This document shows positions 1 through 8,819 of a stretch of 64,000 nucleotides of DNA, in pieces (position 1 is the first letter of the stretch; the number at the start of each line of letters is the position of its first letter). Made by a program: the position numbers and the translations under genes. Origin of the DNA: Paracoccaceae bacterium (GTDB lineage: Bacteria; Pseudomonadota; Alphaproteobacteria; Rhodobacterales; Rhodobacteraceae); assembly GCA_030066855.1 (NCBI GenBank), contig JASJAU010000002.1, positions 46,538 to 110,537 of the forward strand, given 5' to 3'. Under the pieces are notes generated by a model, which did no database searches, was not told the DNA's origin, and saw only the letters and a program-made list of their open reading frames with translations.

Positions 1-1331
1 TAAGCCGTCGCGCCGCGGGCGTCCGTCAGCCGGCCCTCGTCAAGGATTTGCAGGAAGAGGTCGAGGATCCGCGGATGCGCTTTTTCGATCTCGTCGAACA
101 GAAACACGCTGAACGGGCGGCGGCGCGCCGCGTTCACCAGATGCCCGCCACGCTCATGCCCGGGATGTCCCGGCGGCGCGCCAATCAGGCGGTTGATCGA
201 GCTTTCGTCCATGAACTCGGACATGTCGAACCGGTGGCAGGCGTTCTCGTCGCCGAAAAGGAGCTCGGTCACCGCTTTGGCTAGCTCGGTCTTCCCCACG
301 CCGGTCGGGCCGACAAAGAACAGGGCGCCCCTGGGCCGCGCGTGGCCGGTGCCGGACTGCGCGCCAGAAAGCCCGAGGATTGACCGCGCGAGGATGTCGA
401 GCGTCTTCTCCAGTGCGCGGGGTTGACCTTTGATACGGTCCTCGAGCGTCTCCTTCGCGCGCCGGATTCTGGTTTGGAGGACTGGCGACGACCAGGGGTT
501 TCGCCGCGACCCGGTACGGTAGGTTCGGACGGCATCGGTCAGTCGGTTCAGTTCGAGTGTCTCGCCGCCCGCCAGTTGCACGATGCATTGCATGCCGAGG
601 AGCGGTTCTCCGTCGCATTCCAACGCGAATTGCTGCAGCAGCCGTTCGTGCGCCAGCAGATCAAGGTCCGGCGCGCATCCCGTGCTTTCGCCGAGGTGAC
701 GGGCGAAGAAGAAGCGGTCCTCCAGGTTGGGAAGCTCCAGAAAGACCTCGCGGAGCCTGTTATTGTTGACGACGAACCAGTCGGGAAGGTCGGCGGGATG
801 ATCCGCGACCCAGAAGGTCGGGTTCTTGGGCGGCGCATCGGGACCGGAGCGATCGCGCGAGTTGCTGTCGACGCTCACGAAAAAGTCTTCCAGATCGGCC
901 TCGCTGGCGCCGTGCAGATGCGACGCGTAGTCGATGAGCAGTGCGACGGGAAACTTCGAGAAATTGGCAATCGCGTGCTGAACCTCGGCAATCCGTCCAA
1001 GGCTGTCCGGCGCCTCGCCAATCGGAATGCCGGCGCCAACAAGAGCCCGCTTCGAGCGCGCGCATCGCTTGTGAAGCTGAAACCCGTCGACAGGATCGTA
1101 CCGGATAAGCGCTTTGGTTCCGCCCGCCTTCAGCAGCTCCCAAAGGCTGTCCTCAAGGCCCTGGAACCCTGCGCCCCCTCCGTTTTCCATAGCGGGGTAG
1201 AGATCGCGGGTGTTGCCCGACAAAACCAGGTGATCGCAATAAAGCAGCGCCGAACGGATTTCTTCGATCCAGGCCGGGGGATCGTGGGGAAGTCCGGGCG
1301 CGTCTTCGGGGATGGAAGCGGTCTTGTCCAT
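1..1331 (-). CDS. ClpA/ClpB-type AAA+ ATPase, 3' end outside window
   Basis: The reading frame opens at an ATG (complement of 1329-1331) and runs 443 codons off the left edge without a stop. The second half is a canonical AAA+ module of the ClpA/ClpB C-terminal type: Walker A GPTGVGKT at residues 341-348, a pore-region-like GAPPGHPGHERGG at 384-396, Walker B VFLFDE at 409-414. The first ~250 residues begin with a VLSGNTRDLYP stretch (37-46) and resemble a AAA-like fold that has lost its own Walker A. It is therefore a single-active-ring ATPase rather than an authentic ClpB, which carries two intact modules plus a middle domain. Substrate and partner are unknown; the gene that follows it is outside the window. 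Confidence 0.8.
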   Translation of the reverse strand, partial: MDKTASIPEDAPGLPHDPPAWIEEIRSALLYCDHLVLSGNTRDLYPAMENGGGAGFQGLEDSLWELLKAGGTKALIRYDPVDGFQLHKRCARSKRALVGAGIPIGEAPDSLGRIAEVQHAIANFSKFPVALLIDYASHLHGASEADLEDFFVSVDSNSRDRSGPDAPPKNPTFWVADHPADLPDWFVVNNNRLREVFLELPNLEDRFFFARHLGESTGCAPDLDLLAHERLLQQFALECDGEPLLGMQCIVQLAGGETLELNRLTDAVRTYRTGSRRNPWSSPVLQTRIRRAKETLEDRIKGQPRALEKTLDILARSILGLSGAQSGTGHARPRGALFFVGPTGVGKTELAKAVTELLFGDENACHRFDMSEFMDESSINRLIGAPPGHPGHERGGHLVNAARRRPFSVFLFDEIEKAHPRILDLFLQILDEGRLTDARGATA

Positions 1332-1550
1332 TCTGCGGGGTCTTTTTCTGCCGCCGTAATTAGACCCCTTGGCCATGTCCCTTGTCGGGCAGAACTGTGG
1401 GAAATTGGTGGCAATCGCGCCGCGCGCGAGCATGGTCGCTTGGGTCATGCCGATTGAGCGGGATTAACGCCAGAGAACACTCAAAGCTCTACTAGCAAGT
1501 CCGCATTGATTTCGCAGAGGGGAAAGAACCTGAGCGATCCAGGGACGAGA

Positions 1551-2738
1551 ATGGCGTCGAGAGCGAGAGGACTGGCCGCCCTACTTGCGCTTTGCGCACT
1601 TTTTCTGCCGCCCGCGGCCCGGGCGGATGAGGTCAGAGCCTACCTGTTCTGGCACGAGAGCTGTCCCTTTTGCGAGCGCGCCCGGGACGCCCTGGGCGTG
1701 ATGTCCGCCACCGAACCCGATCTTGATCTCGTCGAGATTGAGGTAGGGGCTTCCGAAACCAATGACCGCGTCTTCGCCCTTGCGGTCGAGACGCTCGAGA
1801 TCGAGAGCCCGGCGGTGCCGATGTTTATTGTCGGAGACACCGCTGTCCTTGGATTTGCGAACAGCGCCAACACGGCCGAGAGATATCGGTCGCTCATAGC
1901 GACCTGCCGGGAGCGCGGCTGCGAAGACGTGCTGGCGCATCAAACCCGGTCGTCGGACGCCGTGCGGACGGATCGGGCTGAAGAAAGCGCGCTCCCGGAG
2001 ACCATCGGCCTCCCGGTTTTCGGCCAGTTCAACGCGCGCGACGCCTCGCTGCCGGTTCTTACTGTCGTGCTGGCGGCGATTGACGGTTTCAATCCCTGCG
2101 CGATGTGGGTGCTGGCCATTCTCATCGGCTTCCTGCTCGGTGTCGAGGATCGGCGGCGGATGTGGACCCTCGGCCTCGTTTTCCTTCTGACCACGGCCGT
2201 GATGTATCTCGCGATCATGGCCGCCTGGCTGAACGTGGTTCTGTGGCTTGGGGCCTTGGCCTGGCTGCGATTGCTTGTGGGTGGCGTCGCCGTGGCGGCA
2301 GGGATTCACTACCTTCGAGAGTATTGGACCAACCCGGAAGGCGTCTGCCGAGTGACCCCAGCCGAGCAGCGAAAGACGATTACGGCTCGGTTCCGGGCTA
2401 TTGTCGACGAGCCGAGCCTGTTCCTGGCCGCCCTCGGTATCGCGGCGCTCGCGCTCGCAGTGAACCTGATCGAACTGGTTTGTTCGGCGGGCGTCCCGGT
2501 TGTGTTCACTCAGATGCTAGCGATGCGCGACCTGCCCGCGATGGCGCACTACGGCTACCTGCTTTTGTACATCTCCGTCTTTCTTCTGGACGACACAGCG
2601 ATCTTCGTGGTCGCGATGGTGACGATGCGCTCGGTCGCTTCTGCGGGCAGGTACGCCCGCCTCTCGCATCTGATCGGCGGCGTGGTGCTCATCTGCCTGG
2701 GCGCGATCCTGATGTTGCGGCCGGATTTGCTTGCCTAA
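1551..2738 (+). CDS. Thioredoxin-fold/CcdA-like transmembrane fusion protein
   Basis: This 395-residue protein starts at ATG 1551, preceded by AGGGA; an upstream in-frame TTG at 1506 is less likely because the signal peptide begins at 1551. Residues 1-25 form a Sec signal peptide ending ARA. A periplasmic thioredoxin/glutaredoxin-like domain with a CPFC redox motif at 38-41 follows. After a linker near residue 165 comes a six-helix membrane domain with two conserved cysteines in FNPCAMW and ELVCSAGVP, the layout of the CcdA/DsbD transmembrane electron carrier. Inference: it moves reducing equivalents from the cytosol across the membrane onto its own fused periplasmic domain. Neighbours give no target protein. 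Confidence 0.75.
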   Translation: MASRARGLAALLALCALFLPPAARADEVRAYLFWHESCPFCERARDALGVMSATEPDLDLVEIEVGASETNDRVFALAVETLEIESPAVPMFIVGDTAVLGFANSANTAERYRSLIATCRERGCEDVLAHQTRSSDAVRTDRAEESALPETIGLPVFGQFNARDASLPVLTVVLAAIDGFNPCAMWVLAILIGFLLGVEDRRRMWTLGLVFLLTTAVMYLAIMAAWLNVVLWLGALAWLRLLVGGVAVAAGIHYLREYWTNPEGVCRVTPAEQRKTITARFRAIVDEPSLFLAALGIAALALAVNLIELVCSAGVPVVFTQMLAMRDLPAMAHYGYLLLYISVFLLDDTAIFVVAMVTMRSVASAGRYARLSHLIGGVVLICLGAILMLRPDLLA

Positions 2739-2754
2739 CGGGGCCACGGTCCCT

Positions 2755-4737
2755 TCAAACCCCGTCCCGCGCGATCCGGCTCTCGAACCCCTTCTCGAAA
2801 ACCGTCTCGCCGTTCTCCAGCGCTTCGATCCGCGCTCTGGGATACCAGGCCTCCGCGTCCGCCGTCAGGCCTGCGTCGCATCGCACGCGAACGTCCCAAC
2901 CTTCGCGCGCGGTCCGCGTCTCCAAGGTGCAGCGCCCCTCGGCGGAAAGCGGGTCCTCCGGGTGGATGGTCCATTCTTCGACAGAGCGCGAGCCGGTGAT
3001 CAGACCATGCCCGCGGTCACGGACCTCGCCTTCGTCGTTGGTGATGCGTATCAGGCGGCGGCCGTCGGGGAGCCGCTCGACTTCGCGCGTCATCGAGGGC
3101 AGGCGAAGTTGGTCGGCCTCCCAGGGCGGGGCGCCCTCCGGCGGGTCGAACGTCACCTCCGCGTCAGCCTCGTCGAGGACGGGCAGGTGCAGCGTGCCGC
3201 CAGTGACGACCGCGCCCTTGTTTTCGGGCGCGGGCCAGATGAACGGCCAGTACGCAGTCGAGATCGATAGCCGCAGACCATGACGCCCCGGCAGCCGACA
3301 GGCGCATTGGTCGAGCGCGACCTCGACCTCGATCTCTTTGCCCGGCATCAGGTCCTCGGGAAACTCATGCGAGCTGCGGTGCGTGAGGTTCAGGAACCCG
3401 TGCGCGATGAGCGTGACCTGGCCGTCTGGCCGAACGTCGCAGAGCCGCAGCGCGAGCTGCCCCTTGGTCCCGTTCGGGCGGAGTTGAAGCGTCACCCTTG
3501 CGGCGCCGATGATGTCACGATCCGCGCCGGTCGGCGGCTGGTCGAACGACAAGGACAGCGCGTCATCCTCCGCCTGATCCCCGGGAAGCTCCGGGCCGGA
3601 GACGGCCGGGAAGTATTCACCCGCCCCGTCGCCGCAGGTCTCGGGCGACCGGACCGGCAGGGCGATGGGGTCCTGATCCGCGCCCAGCCCGTCCGGCGTA
3701 AGATGCAGCGTCTCGAAGGGCGCGTCGGAGTCCAACCCGATCCAACGCCCGGGGCGCTCGTCCACCCAGCGCTCCGGCGGAACCGCATCCATCAGGTAGA
3801 GGCGCTCGCGCGGCTCGGCCTCGACGCCTGTCTCCACGCCCTTCAGCCAGCGATCCCACCACCGGAGCGCTTCCTGGAGAAACCCGATCGCGGGCTTTGG
3901 CCCGGCGAAATGCGGGTATTTGTGGATCCAGGGGCCCACCATGGCTTTGACAGGTGCGGAGAGGTTCCGGACCAGATGCGCCGGCGTGTTCCGGTATCCG
4001 TCGTGCCAGCCGCCGATCGCCAGCACCGCCGCTTCGATCGCGCCGTAGTCTTCGCAGACCGAACCATGCCGCCAGTAGTCATCCCGACGCTGGTGCCCCA
4101 GCCAGGTCTCCAGCAGAAACGGCTGGGCAGTCAGACGCTTAAGCCACATGTCGCGCCAGCCCTCTCCCGCGACCTCCGGGTCCGGCGGACGCGAGGAATA
4201 GGCGAGCATATGCGCCGCCCAGCCCAGGTTCTCGCCCAGCATGCAGCCGCCTTTGTAGTGGATGTCGTCGGCGTAGCGATCAACTGTCGAGCAAAGCGAG
4301 ATCACCGCCTTCAGACCCGGCGGGTTCAGCGCGGCCAACTGCAGGGCGTTGAATCCGCCCCAGGAGATGCCCATCATCCCCCAATCGCCCGTCGACCAGG
4401 GCTGCGCGCGGACCCAGTCCATCACCGCGAGCGCGTCGTCCCATTCCTGCCGGGTGTACTCGTCCTCCATCAGCCCTTCGCTGTCGCCGTTCCCGCGCAT
4501 GTCGACCCGAATGCAGGCGTAGCCATGCCCGGCGAGATAGGGATGGGTCAGCTGATCCCGCGCGATGGTCCCGTCGCGTTTTCGGTAGGGCAGGTGCTCC
4601 AGGATCGCGGGCACCGGGTTCGCGCGGGCGTCCTCGGGCAGCCAGATGCGCGCCGACAGCATGACCCCATCCTCCATAGGGATGCGGACGTCGGGCTCCT
4701 CGGTGACCTTCCGAGGGAAGGTGGTGACGGTTTTCAT
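2755..4737 (-). CDS. CocE/NonD family serine hydrolase
   Basis: The 660-residue protein has the CocE/NonD layout (peptidase S15 alpha/beta-hydrolase plus C-terminal jelly-roll domain). The nucleophile elbow GISWGG lies at 123-128 (Ser125). An RVDMRGNGDSEG block at 78-89 and an acidic/His pair in the WHDGYRNTP region fit the catalytic core. Length matches the family (550-680). No signal peptide is visible, so it is probably cytosolic. Known members hydrolyse esters, acyl-peptides or X-Pro dipeptides; the true substrate cannot be assigned. It stands alone on the minus strand, about 117 bases from the SDR gene at 4854-5549. Confidence 0.85.
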   Translation of the reverse strand: MKTVTTFPRKVTEEPDVRIPMEDGVMLSARIWLPEDARANPVPAILEHLPYRKRDGTIARDQLTHPYLAGHGYACIRVDMRGNGDSEGLMEDEYTRQEWDDALAVMDWVRAQPWSTGDWGMMGISWGGFNALQLAALNPPGLKAVISLCSTVDRYADDIHYKGGCMLGENLGWAAHMLAYSSRPPDPEVAGEGWRDMWLKRLTAQPFLLETWLGHQRRDDYWRHGSVCEDYGAIEAAVLAIGGWHDGYRNTPAHLVRNLSAPVKAMVGPWIHKYPHFAGPKPAIGFLQEALRWWDRWLKGVETGVEAEPRERLYLMDAVPPERWVDERPGRWIGLDSDAPFETLHLTPDGLGADQDPIALPVRSPETCGDGAGEYFPAVSGPELPGDQAEDDALSLSFDQPPTGADRDIIGAARVTLQLRPNGTKGQLALRLCDVRPDGQVTLIAHGFLNLTHRSSHEFPEDLMPGKEIEVEVALDQCACRLPGRHGLRLSISTAYWPFIWPAPENKGAVVTGGTLHLPVLDEADAEVTFDPPEGAPPWEADQLRLPSMTREVERLPDGRRLIRITNDEGEVRDRGHGLITGSRSVEEWTIHPEDPLSAEGRCTLETRTAREGWDVRVRCDAGLTADAEAWYPRARIEALENGETVFEKGFESRIARDGV

Positions 4738-4853
4738 GGATCGCGTCCTTCAACTCGTCGCGAGTAAGAGACGCCGCTGTCACGGAATCAAGGGGTCTGG
4801 GGCCTTCGGTCCGGCGCCTCTGTATCAGGCGCGTTTGGTCCGATCAGCGCCCT

Positions 4854-5549
4854 TCAAAACCGCTCCACCCATGGCCTCACCGCCATCTCGTTGGTCCAGG
4901 CGCTCCGGTCCTGCTCGACCAGATGCCGGTAGGACCTGGCGATAGCGTCAGGCCTGAGCATCGAGCCCGGATTGTCTTCAGGCTCCGACCGGCCGGGGTT
5001 CAGGATGCCTCCGTCGATGTTGATCCAGGCGACATGGACGCCCTTTGGGTGTAGCTCCCGCGCCATGCTTTCGGCCAGGCCGCGCTGGGCGAACTTGCCC
5101 ATGGCGAAGGGCGCCGACATCGGAAAGCCCTTCACGCCGGCCGACGCGCCGGTGAAGAGAATCGCGCCCCGGACGCCGTCTTCCGGCTCGGTCTCTAGCA
5201 TCCGCCGGGCCGCGTGCTTGCCCGCAATGAAAGCGCCGATCGCAGTGACTTCGACGGCTCTGCGCACGTCCGCGAGTTGCAGTTCCGCGACCGGCCCTCG
5301 CACACGTGAGGACGGGTTGTAGATGACCAGATTCGGCGGCGCGGGCAGGGCGTCGAACAGCCCGGCGACGGCGGCCTCATCCGTCGCGTCAAGCTTGGCC
5401 ATCGCCGCGCCCGTCTCTTCGGCGACGGCTTCCGCTTTGCCGCCGCTCCGCGAGGCCAGTGTAACCGTGTGGTCCCGCGCGAACTCCCGCGCCAGCGAGG
5501 CGGAGAGCCCGTCGCCCGCGCCAATGATTACAGCTTGCGGTTTGGTCAT
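4854..5549 (-). CDS. SDR-family oxidoreductase with Phe in place of catalytic Tyr
   Basis: Start ATG at 5549 is preceded by GGGGAG and a 6-7 base spacer; an in-frame upstream ATG (5576) lacks a good ribosome site and overlaps the previous gene. The 231-residue protein shows the N-terminal nucleotide-binding loop GAGDGLS (10-16) and the classical short-chain dehydrogenase length. The usual YxxxK pair reads F148-A-M-G-K152, so the catalytic Tyr is Phe. A divergent SDR subfamily with this FAMxK signature is known from proteobacteria (from memory). The stop of the beta-propeller gene lies 11 bases upstream, so the two are probably cotranscribed. Substrate unknown; it could be non-catalytic. Confidence 0.8.
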   Translation of the reverse strand: MTKPQAVIIGAGDGLSASLAREFARDHTVTLASRSGGKAEAVAEETGAAMAKLDATDEAAVAGLFDALPAPPNLVIYNPSSRVRGPVAELQLADVRRAVEVTAIGAFIAGKHAARRMLETEPEDGVRGAILFTGASAGVKGFPMSAPFAMGKFAQRGLAESMARELHPKGVHVAWINIDGGILNPGRSEPEDNPGSMLRPDAIARSYRHLVEQDRSAWTNEMAVRPWVERF

Positions 5550-5560
5550 CGTCTGCTCCC

Positions 5561-6322
5561 CTAGAACATCATGCAATCCGCCCCTGGCGGCAGGGCCTCG
5601 GCGCCCTCCGGTAAGGTCGGCACGTAGTCGAAGGACGCGACCGCGGCGCCCTGGTCGAAGGCGATAAAGACCTGGCCCGATCCGGGCCGGATGGCGATCC
5701 CCTCGGGGTCGATTCCGTAGGGCGTCAGCGAGACGGTTCCCAGCAATTCCCCTTCGGAATCAAATTCGTAGAGGCTGTTCGAGCCTTCCCAATCATCCAC
5801 GATCAGCAAGTGCCCCGTGCGCGGGTCGCGCGCGATCCCCTGCGCCTCGAACAAGGGCGGGTCGAGCGTGAGCGTGTTGATTTGCCGGATCACATCGCCC
5901 TCGGGTGTCAGCCAGGACATCCGCTCTGGATCGTCCTCGACCGACAGGATCGAGCCGTCGGCGTCAATCGCGATCCCCTCGGTATCGGCCCATCCGGAAG
6001 AGATTCTAAAAGGCGCTCCGAGCGCGTCGCCATTTTTTGAGAGCCGCTGAAACGATCCGCCCCCGTCCGCGACCAGCAGGTTTTCGCCCTCGACCGTGAT
6101 TGCCTTGATGCGGATCAGGTCGCTTCCGAACCGGCGGAGTTCATCGCCCTCGAGCGTTACCAGAATGACCTCCGGCCCTTCGTTCGCGATCCAGAGGCCG
6201 CAGAAGGTGGGGTCGTAGTCGAGGCTCGCGGGCCTGTTCAGCGGGTAGCTGCCGGTGAATGTCAGCTCCAGCGCCGGGGCGGGGCCGGCGAGAAGGATCA
6301 GCAGGGCGGCGAGGCGGCGCAT
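5561..6322 (-). CDS. Secreted beta-propeller (SdiA-regulated/NHL-like) protein
   Basis: This 253-residue protein has a clear Sec signal peptide (residues 1-17, ending APA-LE). The mature part is built of repeated strands with ADTEGIAIDADGSI, EAQGIARDPRTG and GIDPEGIAIRPGSG, typical of SdiA-regulated/esterase-like beta-propellers. A periplasmic location is likely. Two Cys residues (one in FCGLW, one near the C-terminus) could form a disulfide. It is the promoter-proximal gene of a two-gene unit with the Phe-variant SDR just downstream. Function unknown; family members are usually annotated only structurally. Confidence 0.6.
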   Translation of the reverse strand: MRRLAALLILLAGPAPALELTFTGSYPLNRPASLDYDPTFCGLWIANEGPEVILVTLEGDELRRFGSDLIRIKAITVEGENLLVADGGGSFQRLSKNGDALGAPFRISSGWADTEGIAIDADGSILSVEDDPERMSWLTPEGDVIRQINTLTLDPPLFEAQGIARDPRTGHLLIVDDWEGSNSLYEFDSEGELLGTVSLTPYGIDPEGIAIRPGSGQVFIAFDQGAAVASFDYVPTLPEGAEALPPGADCMMF

Positions 6323-6403
6323 GGTTGAGGAAATGGCCCGCCTTCGGCCTGCGTCAATCCGGTCCGATTGACCGGCACTTGACCCGCATTACCTCCCGGC
6401 GTC

Positions 6404-7075
6404 ATGAGCGAGCGAAACGCCCTTATCATCGGCGCCTCGGGCGGTATCGGATCTGCTGTGGCGGCGGAGTTGAAGACTCGCGGCTGGGCCGTCACCGGGC
6501 TTTCCCGCTCGACTCACGGCCTTGACGTGACGGACGAGGCGTCGGTCGCGGCCTGCCTCGGCAACTTGGACGGCCCCTTTGGCCTTATTGTCGTCGCCAC
6601 CGGCGCTTTGGTGGTGGAGGGGCATGAGCCAGAGAAAGCGGTGCGCGAGGTTTCGGAAGACGCTCTGCTCGGCCAGTTCCGCGTGAACGCCTTGGGGCCC
6701 ATGCTGGTCCTGAAACATGCCCTGCCGCTTCTGCCCAAGCACGAGCGCGCTGTCTTCGCCGCGCTCTCCGCCCGCGTCGGCTCGATCGGCGACAACGCGA
6801 TGGGCGGCTGGCACAGTTACCGCGCCTCGAAGGCGGCGTTGAACCAGCTGATCCATGGCGCGGCGATCGAAATGAAGCGGACGCGTAGAGAGGCGATCGC
6901 GCTCTGCCTTCACCCGGGCACGGTCGAGACGCCGTTCACGGCGAAATACGCGGGCCGCCACAAGACCGTCCCCGCGCCGGAGGCTGCGCGGAACCTGATC
7001 GATGTGATCGAGAGCCGGACAGCCGGTCATTCCGGCGGGTTCTTCGACTACGCGGGGCGGGAGATCCCCTGGTGA
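6404..7075 (+). CDS. Short-chain dehydrogenase/reductase
   Basis: A 223-residue classical SDR: GASGGIG cofactor loop at 10-16 and an intact catalytic Y139-RAS-K143. It ends inside the start of the photolyase gene (GTGA overlap at 7072-7075), so the two are translationally coupled. SDR genes next to cryptochrome/photolyase genes recur in proteobacteria (from memory), but the substrate is not known. The start is chosen at ATG 6404; the ribosome site is weak. Confidence 0.85.
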   Translation: MSERNALIIGASGGIGSAVAAELKTRGWAVTGLSRSTHGLDVTDEASVAACLGNLDGPFGLIVVATGALVVEGHEPEKAVREVSEDALLGQFRVNALGPMLVLKHALPLLPKHERAVFAALSARVGSIGDNAMGGWHSYRASKAALNQLIHGAAIEMKRTRREAIALCLHPGTVETPFTAKYAGRHKTVPAPEAARNLIDVIESRTAGHSGGFFDYAGREIPW

Positions 7076-8595
7076 CGCGGCTCGTTCTGGTCCTGGGCGA
7101 CCAGCTGTCCGATAGCCTTGCCGGTCTCAAAGCGGCGGATCGCGCGTCCGACATCGTGGTCATGGCTGAGGTGATGGAGGAGGCGACCTATGTCCGCCAC
7201 CACGCCCAGAAGATCGCCTTCACTTTCTCGGCGATGCGGCACTTCGCGGAAGAGCTCCGCGCCGCGGGCTGGCGGGTCGATTACACCCGACTCGACGCGC
7301 CCGAGCCGCAGGCTTCGATCCCCGCCGCCCTTCTCGCGGCGGCGGACCGGCATGGCGCGGCGGAGGTCATCGCCACGCGCCCAGGCGAATGGCGGCTGAT
7401 CGAGGCGCTGGAGACGTTTCCGCTCTGCGTCACAACGCTGGAGGACGACCGTTTCATCGCGAGCGAGGCGGATTTCGCGCGCTGGGCCGAGGGTCGGAAA
7501 GAGCTCCGTATGGAGTACTTCTATCGCGAGATGCGGCGGAAGACCGGGCTTTTGATGGAGGGCGACAAACCGGTCGGCGGTAAGTGGAACTTTGACCACG
7601 ACAACCGCAAGCCCGCTCCCGCCGCGGTCCGGCACGCGCCGCTGGACTTCGCGCCGGACGCAATGACCGAAGAGGTTCTGTCCCTTGTCGAGTCCCGCTT
7701 CCCCGACACCTTCGGCGCGCTCCGGCCCTTCCGTTACGCCGTCGACCGGACGGGCGCGCGCAATGCGCTCGACCACTTCATTCAGCACGCGCTGCCCGGA
7801 TTTGGCGACTTCCAGGACGCGATGCTGCGGGAGAACCGCACGCTATATCACTCGATCCTGAGCCCTTATATCAACGCGGGCCTGCTCCTGCCGCTGGAGG
7901 TCGCGCAGGCGGCGGAGGCGGCTTACCATCGCGGCGACGTGCCGATCAACGCCGTCGAGGGCTTCATTCGCCAGATCATCGGCTGGCGCGACTACATGCG
8001 GGGCGTCTGGCTGACGCAAGGCCCTGACTATGCTGAGAAAAACGGTCTGAACCACACGCGCGCCCTGCCGGAGTTCTTCTGGACGGGCGAGACCGACATG
8101 GCCTGCCTCGCTTCCACGATCGGCCAGGCAATCGACACCGCCTATGCTCACCACATCCAGCGCCTGATGGTCGCCGGGAACTTCACGCTTCTCGCCGGCA
8201 TCGACCCACGCGAGGTCTACGACTGGTTCATGGCCGCCTTTGTCGACGCCTATGGCTGGGTCATGGCCGGCAACGTCACAGGCATGAGCCAGTTCGCTGA
8301 TGGCGGTACGGTGGCGTCGAAGCCCTACGCGTCGTCGGCCAACTATATCGACAAGATGTCGGACTATTGCGGCGCCTGCGCCTATTCGGCCAAGACCAAA
8401 ACGGGAGAGGGGGCCTGTCCGTTCAACCTGCTCTACTGGGCGTTCCTCTCGCGCCATCGGCACGCGTTTGAGAGGAACCCGCGCATGGCGCAGATGTACC
8501 GGACCTGGGACCGGATGAACCCCGACAGGCGCGAGATCATCCTGGTGGAGGCGGAGGGGTTTCTGGAGCGGATGGACGCGGGGGCGCGGGTTTAG
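7072..8595 (+). CDS. FeS bacterial cryptochrome/photolyase (CryB/PhrB type)
   Basis: This 507-residue protein starts at GTG 7072, overlapping the SDR stop by four bases. It opens with the LVLVLGDQLS signature of the iron-sulfur bacterial cryptochrome/photolyase (DPRP) family. Four cysteines at 345, 433, 436 and 449 have the spacing of the [4Fe-4S] ligands known in Rhodobacter CryB and Agrobacterium PhrB. The C-terminal FAD-binding region carries the conserved GWRDYMRG and FGGTVASKPY-like (here FADGGTVASKPY) segments. Family members repair (6-4) photoproducts or act as blue-light regulators; sequence alone does not separate these. Cytosolic. Confidence 0.92.
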   Translation: MTRLVLVLGDQLSDSLAGLKAADRASDIVVMAEVMEEATYVRHHAQKIAFTFSAMRHFAEELRAAGWRVDYTRLDAPEPQASIPAALLAAADRHGAAEVIATRPGEWRLIEALETFPLCVTTLEDDRFIASEADFARWAEGRKELRMEYFYREMRRKTGLLMEGDKPVGGKWNFDHDNRKPAPAAVRHAPLDFAPDAMTEEVLSLVESRFPDTFGALRPFRYAVDRTGARNALDHFIQHALPGFGDFQDAMLRENRTLYHSILSPYINAGLLLPLEVAQAAEAAYHRGDVPINAVEGFIRQIIGWRDYMRGVWLTQGPDYAEKNGLNHTRALPEFFWTGETDMACLASTIGQAIDTAYAHHIQRLMVAGNFTLLAGIDPREVYDWFMAAFVDAYGWVMAGNVTGMSQFADGGTVASKPYASSANYIDKMSDYCGACAYSAKTKTGEGACPFNLLYWAFLSRHRHAFERNPRMAQMYRTWDRMNPDRREIILVEAEGFLERMDAGARV

Positions 8596-8696
8596 AGGCG
8601 GCCCCAATGACGCCGCGGGTCCGCCGGTGAGACTGCCTTGTGTCATGCCCATTGCATGAACTAGGTTTCCTGGCGGATGGCGCGGAAAGGTTCCAA

Positions 8697-8819
8697 ATGA
8701 GCAGAGCGGAAGACAGACTGCAGGAGCTCCTTGAAGCGGAGTTCAGGAAACCAAACTCGAACAGCGTACTTCTCAGCGTGCGGTCCGGTGACGGAAGACT
8801 GAGCTTTGAAGGCACGGTA
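8697..8819 (+). pseudogene. 5' remnant of a serine hydrolase (class C beta-lactamase-like)
   Basis: The ATG at 8697 has a ribosome site (GGAAAGG) and opens about 41 codons that read like the N-terminus of a beta-lactamase-type serine hydrolase: an amphipathic helix, then VLLSVRSGDGRLSFEGTV. Just after position 8819 the resemblance stops and the frame runs on through antisense of the neighbouring gene to 9005. The catalytic SxxK and YxN motifs are absent. Together with the truncated metallo-hydrolase facing it, this looks like one deletion that removed the 3' parts of two convergent genes. The resemblance is from memory and short. Confidence 0.55.

Noticed and set aside
423..1457. Long plus-strand frame opposite the ClpB-like ATPase
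   Set aside because: Antisense shadow of a strongly motif-bearing gene; no ribosome site or family resemblance.
3280..4767. Long plus-strand frame opposite the CocE hydrolase
   Set aside because: Mirrors a GC-rich gene on the other strand; Arg/Gln-rich with no domains.
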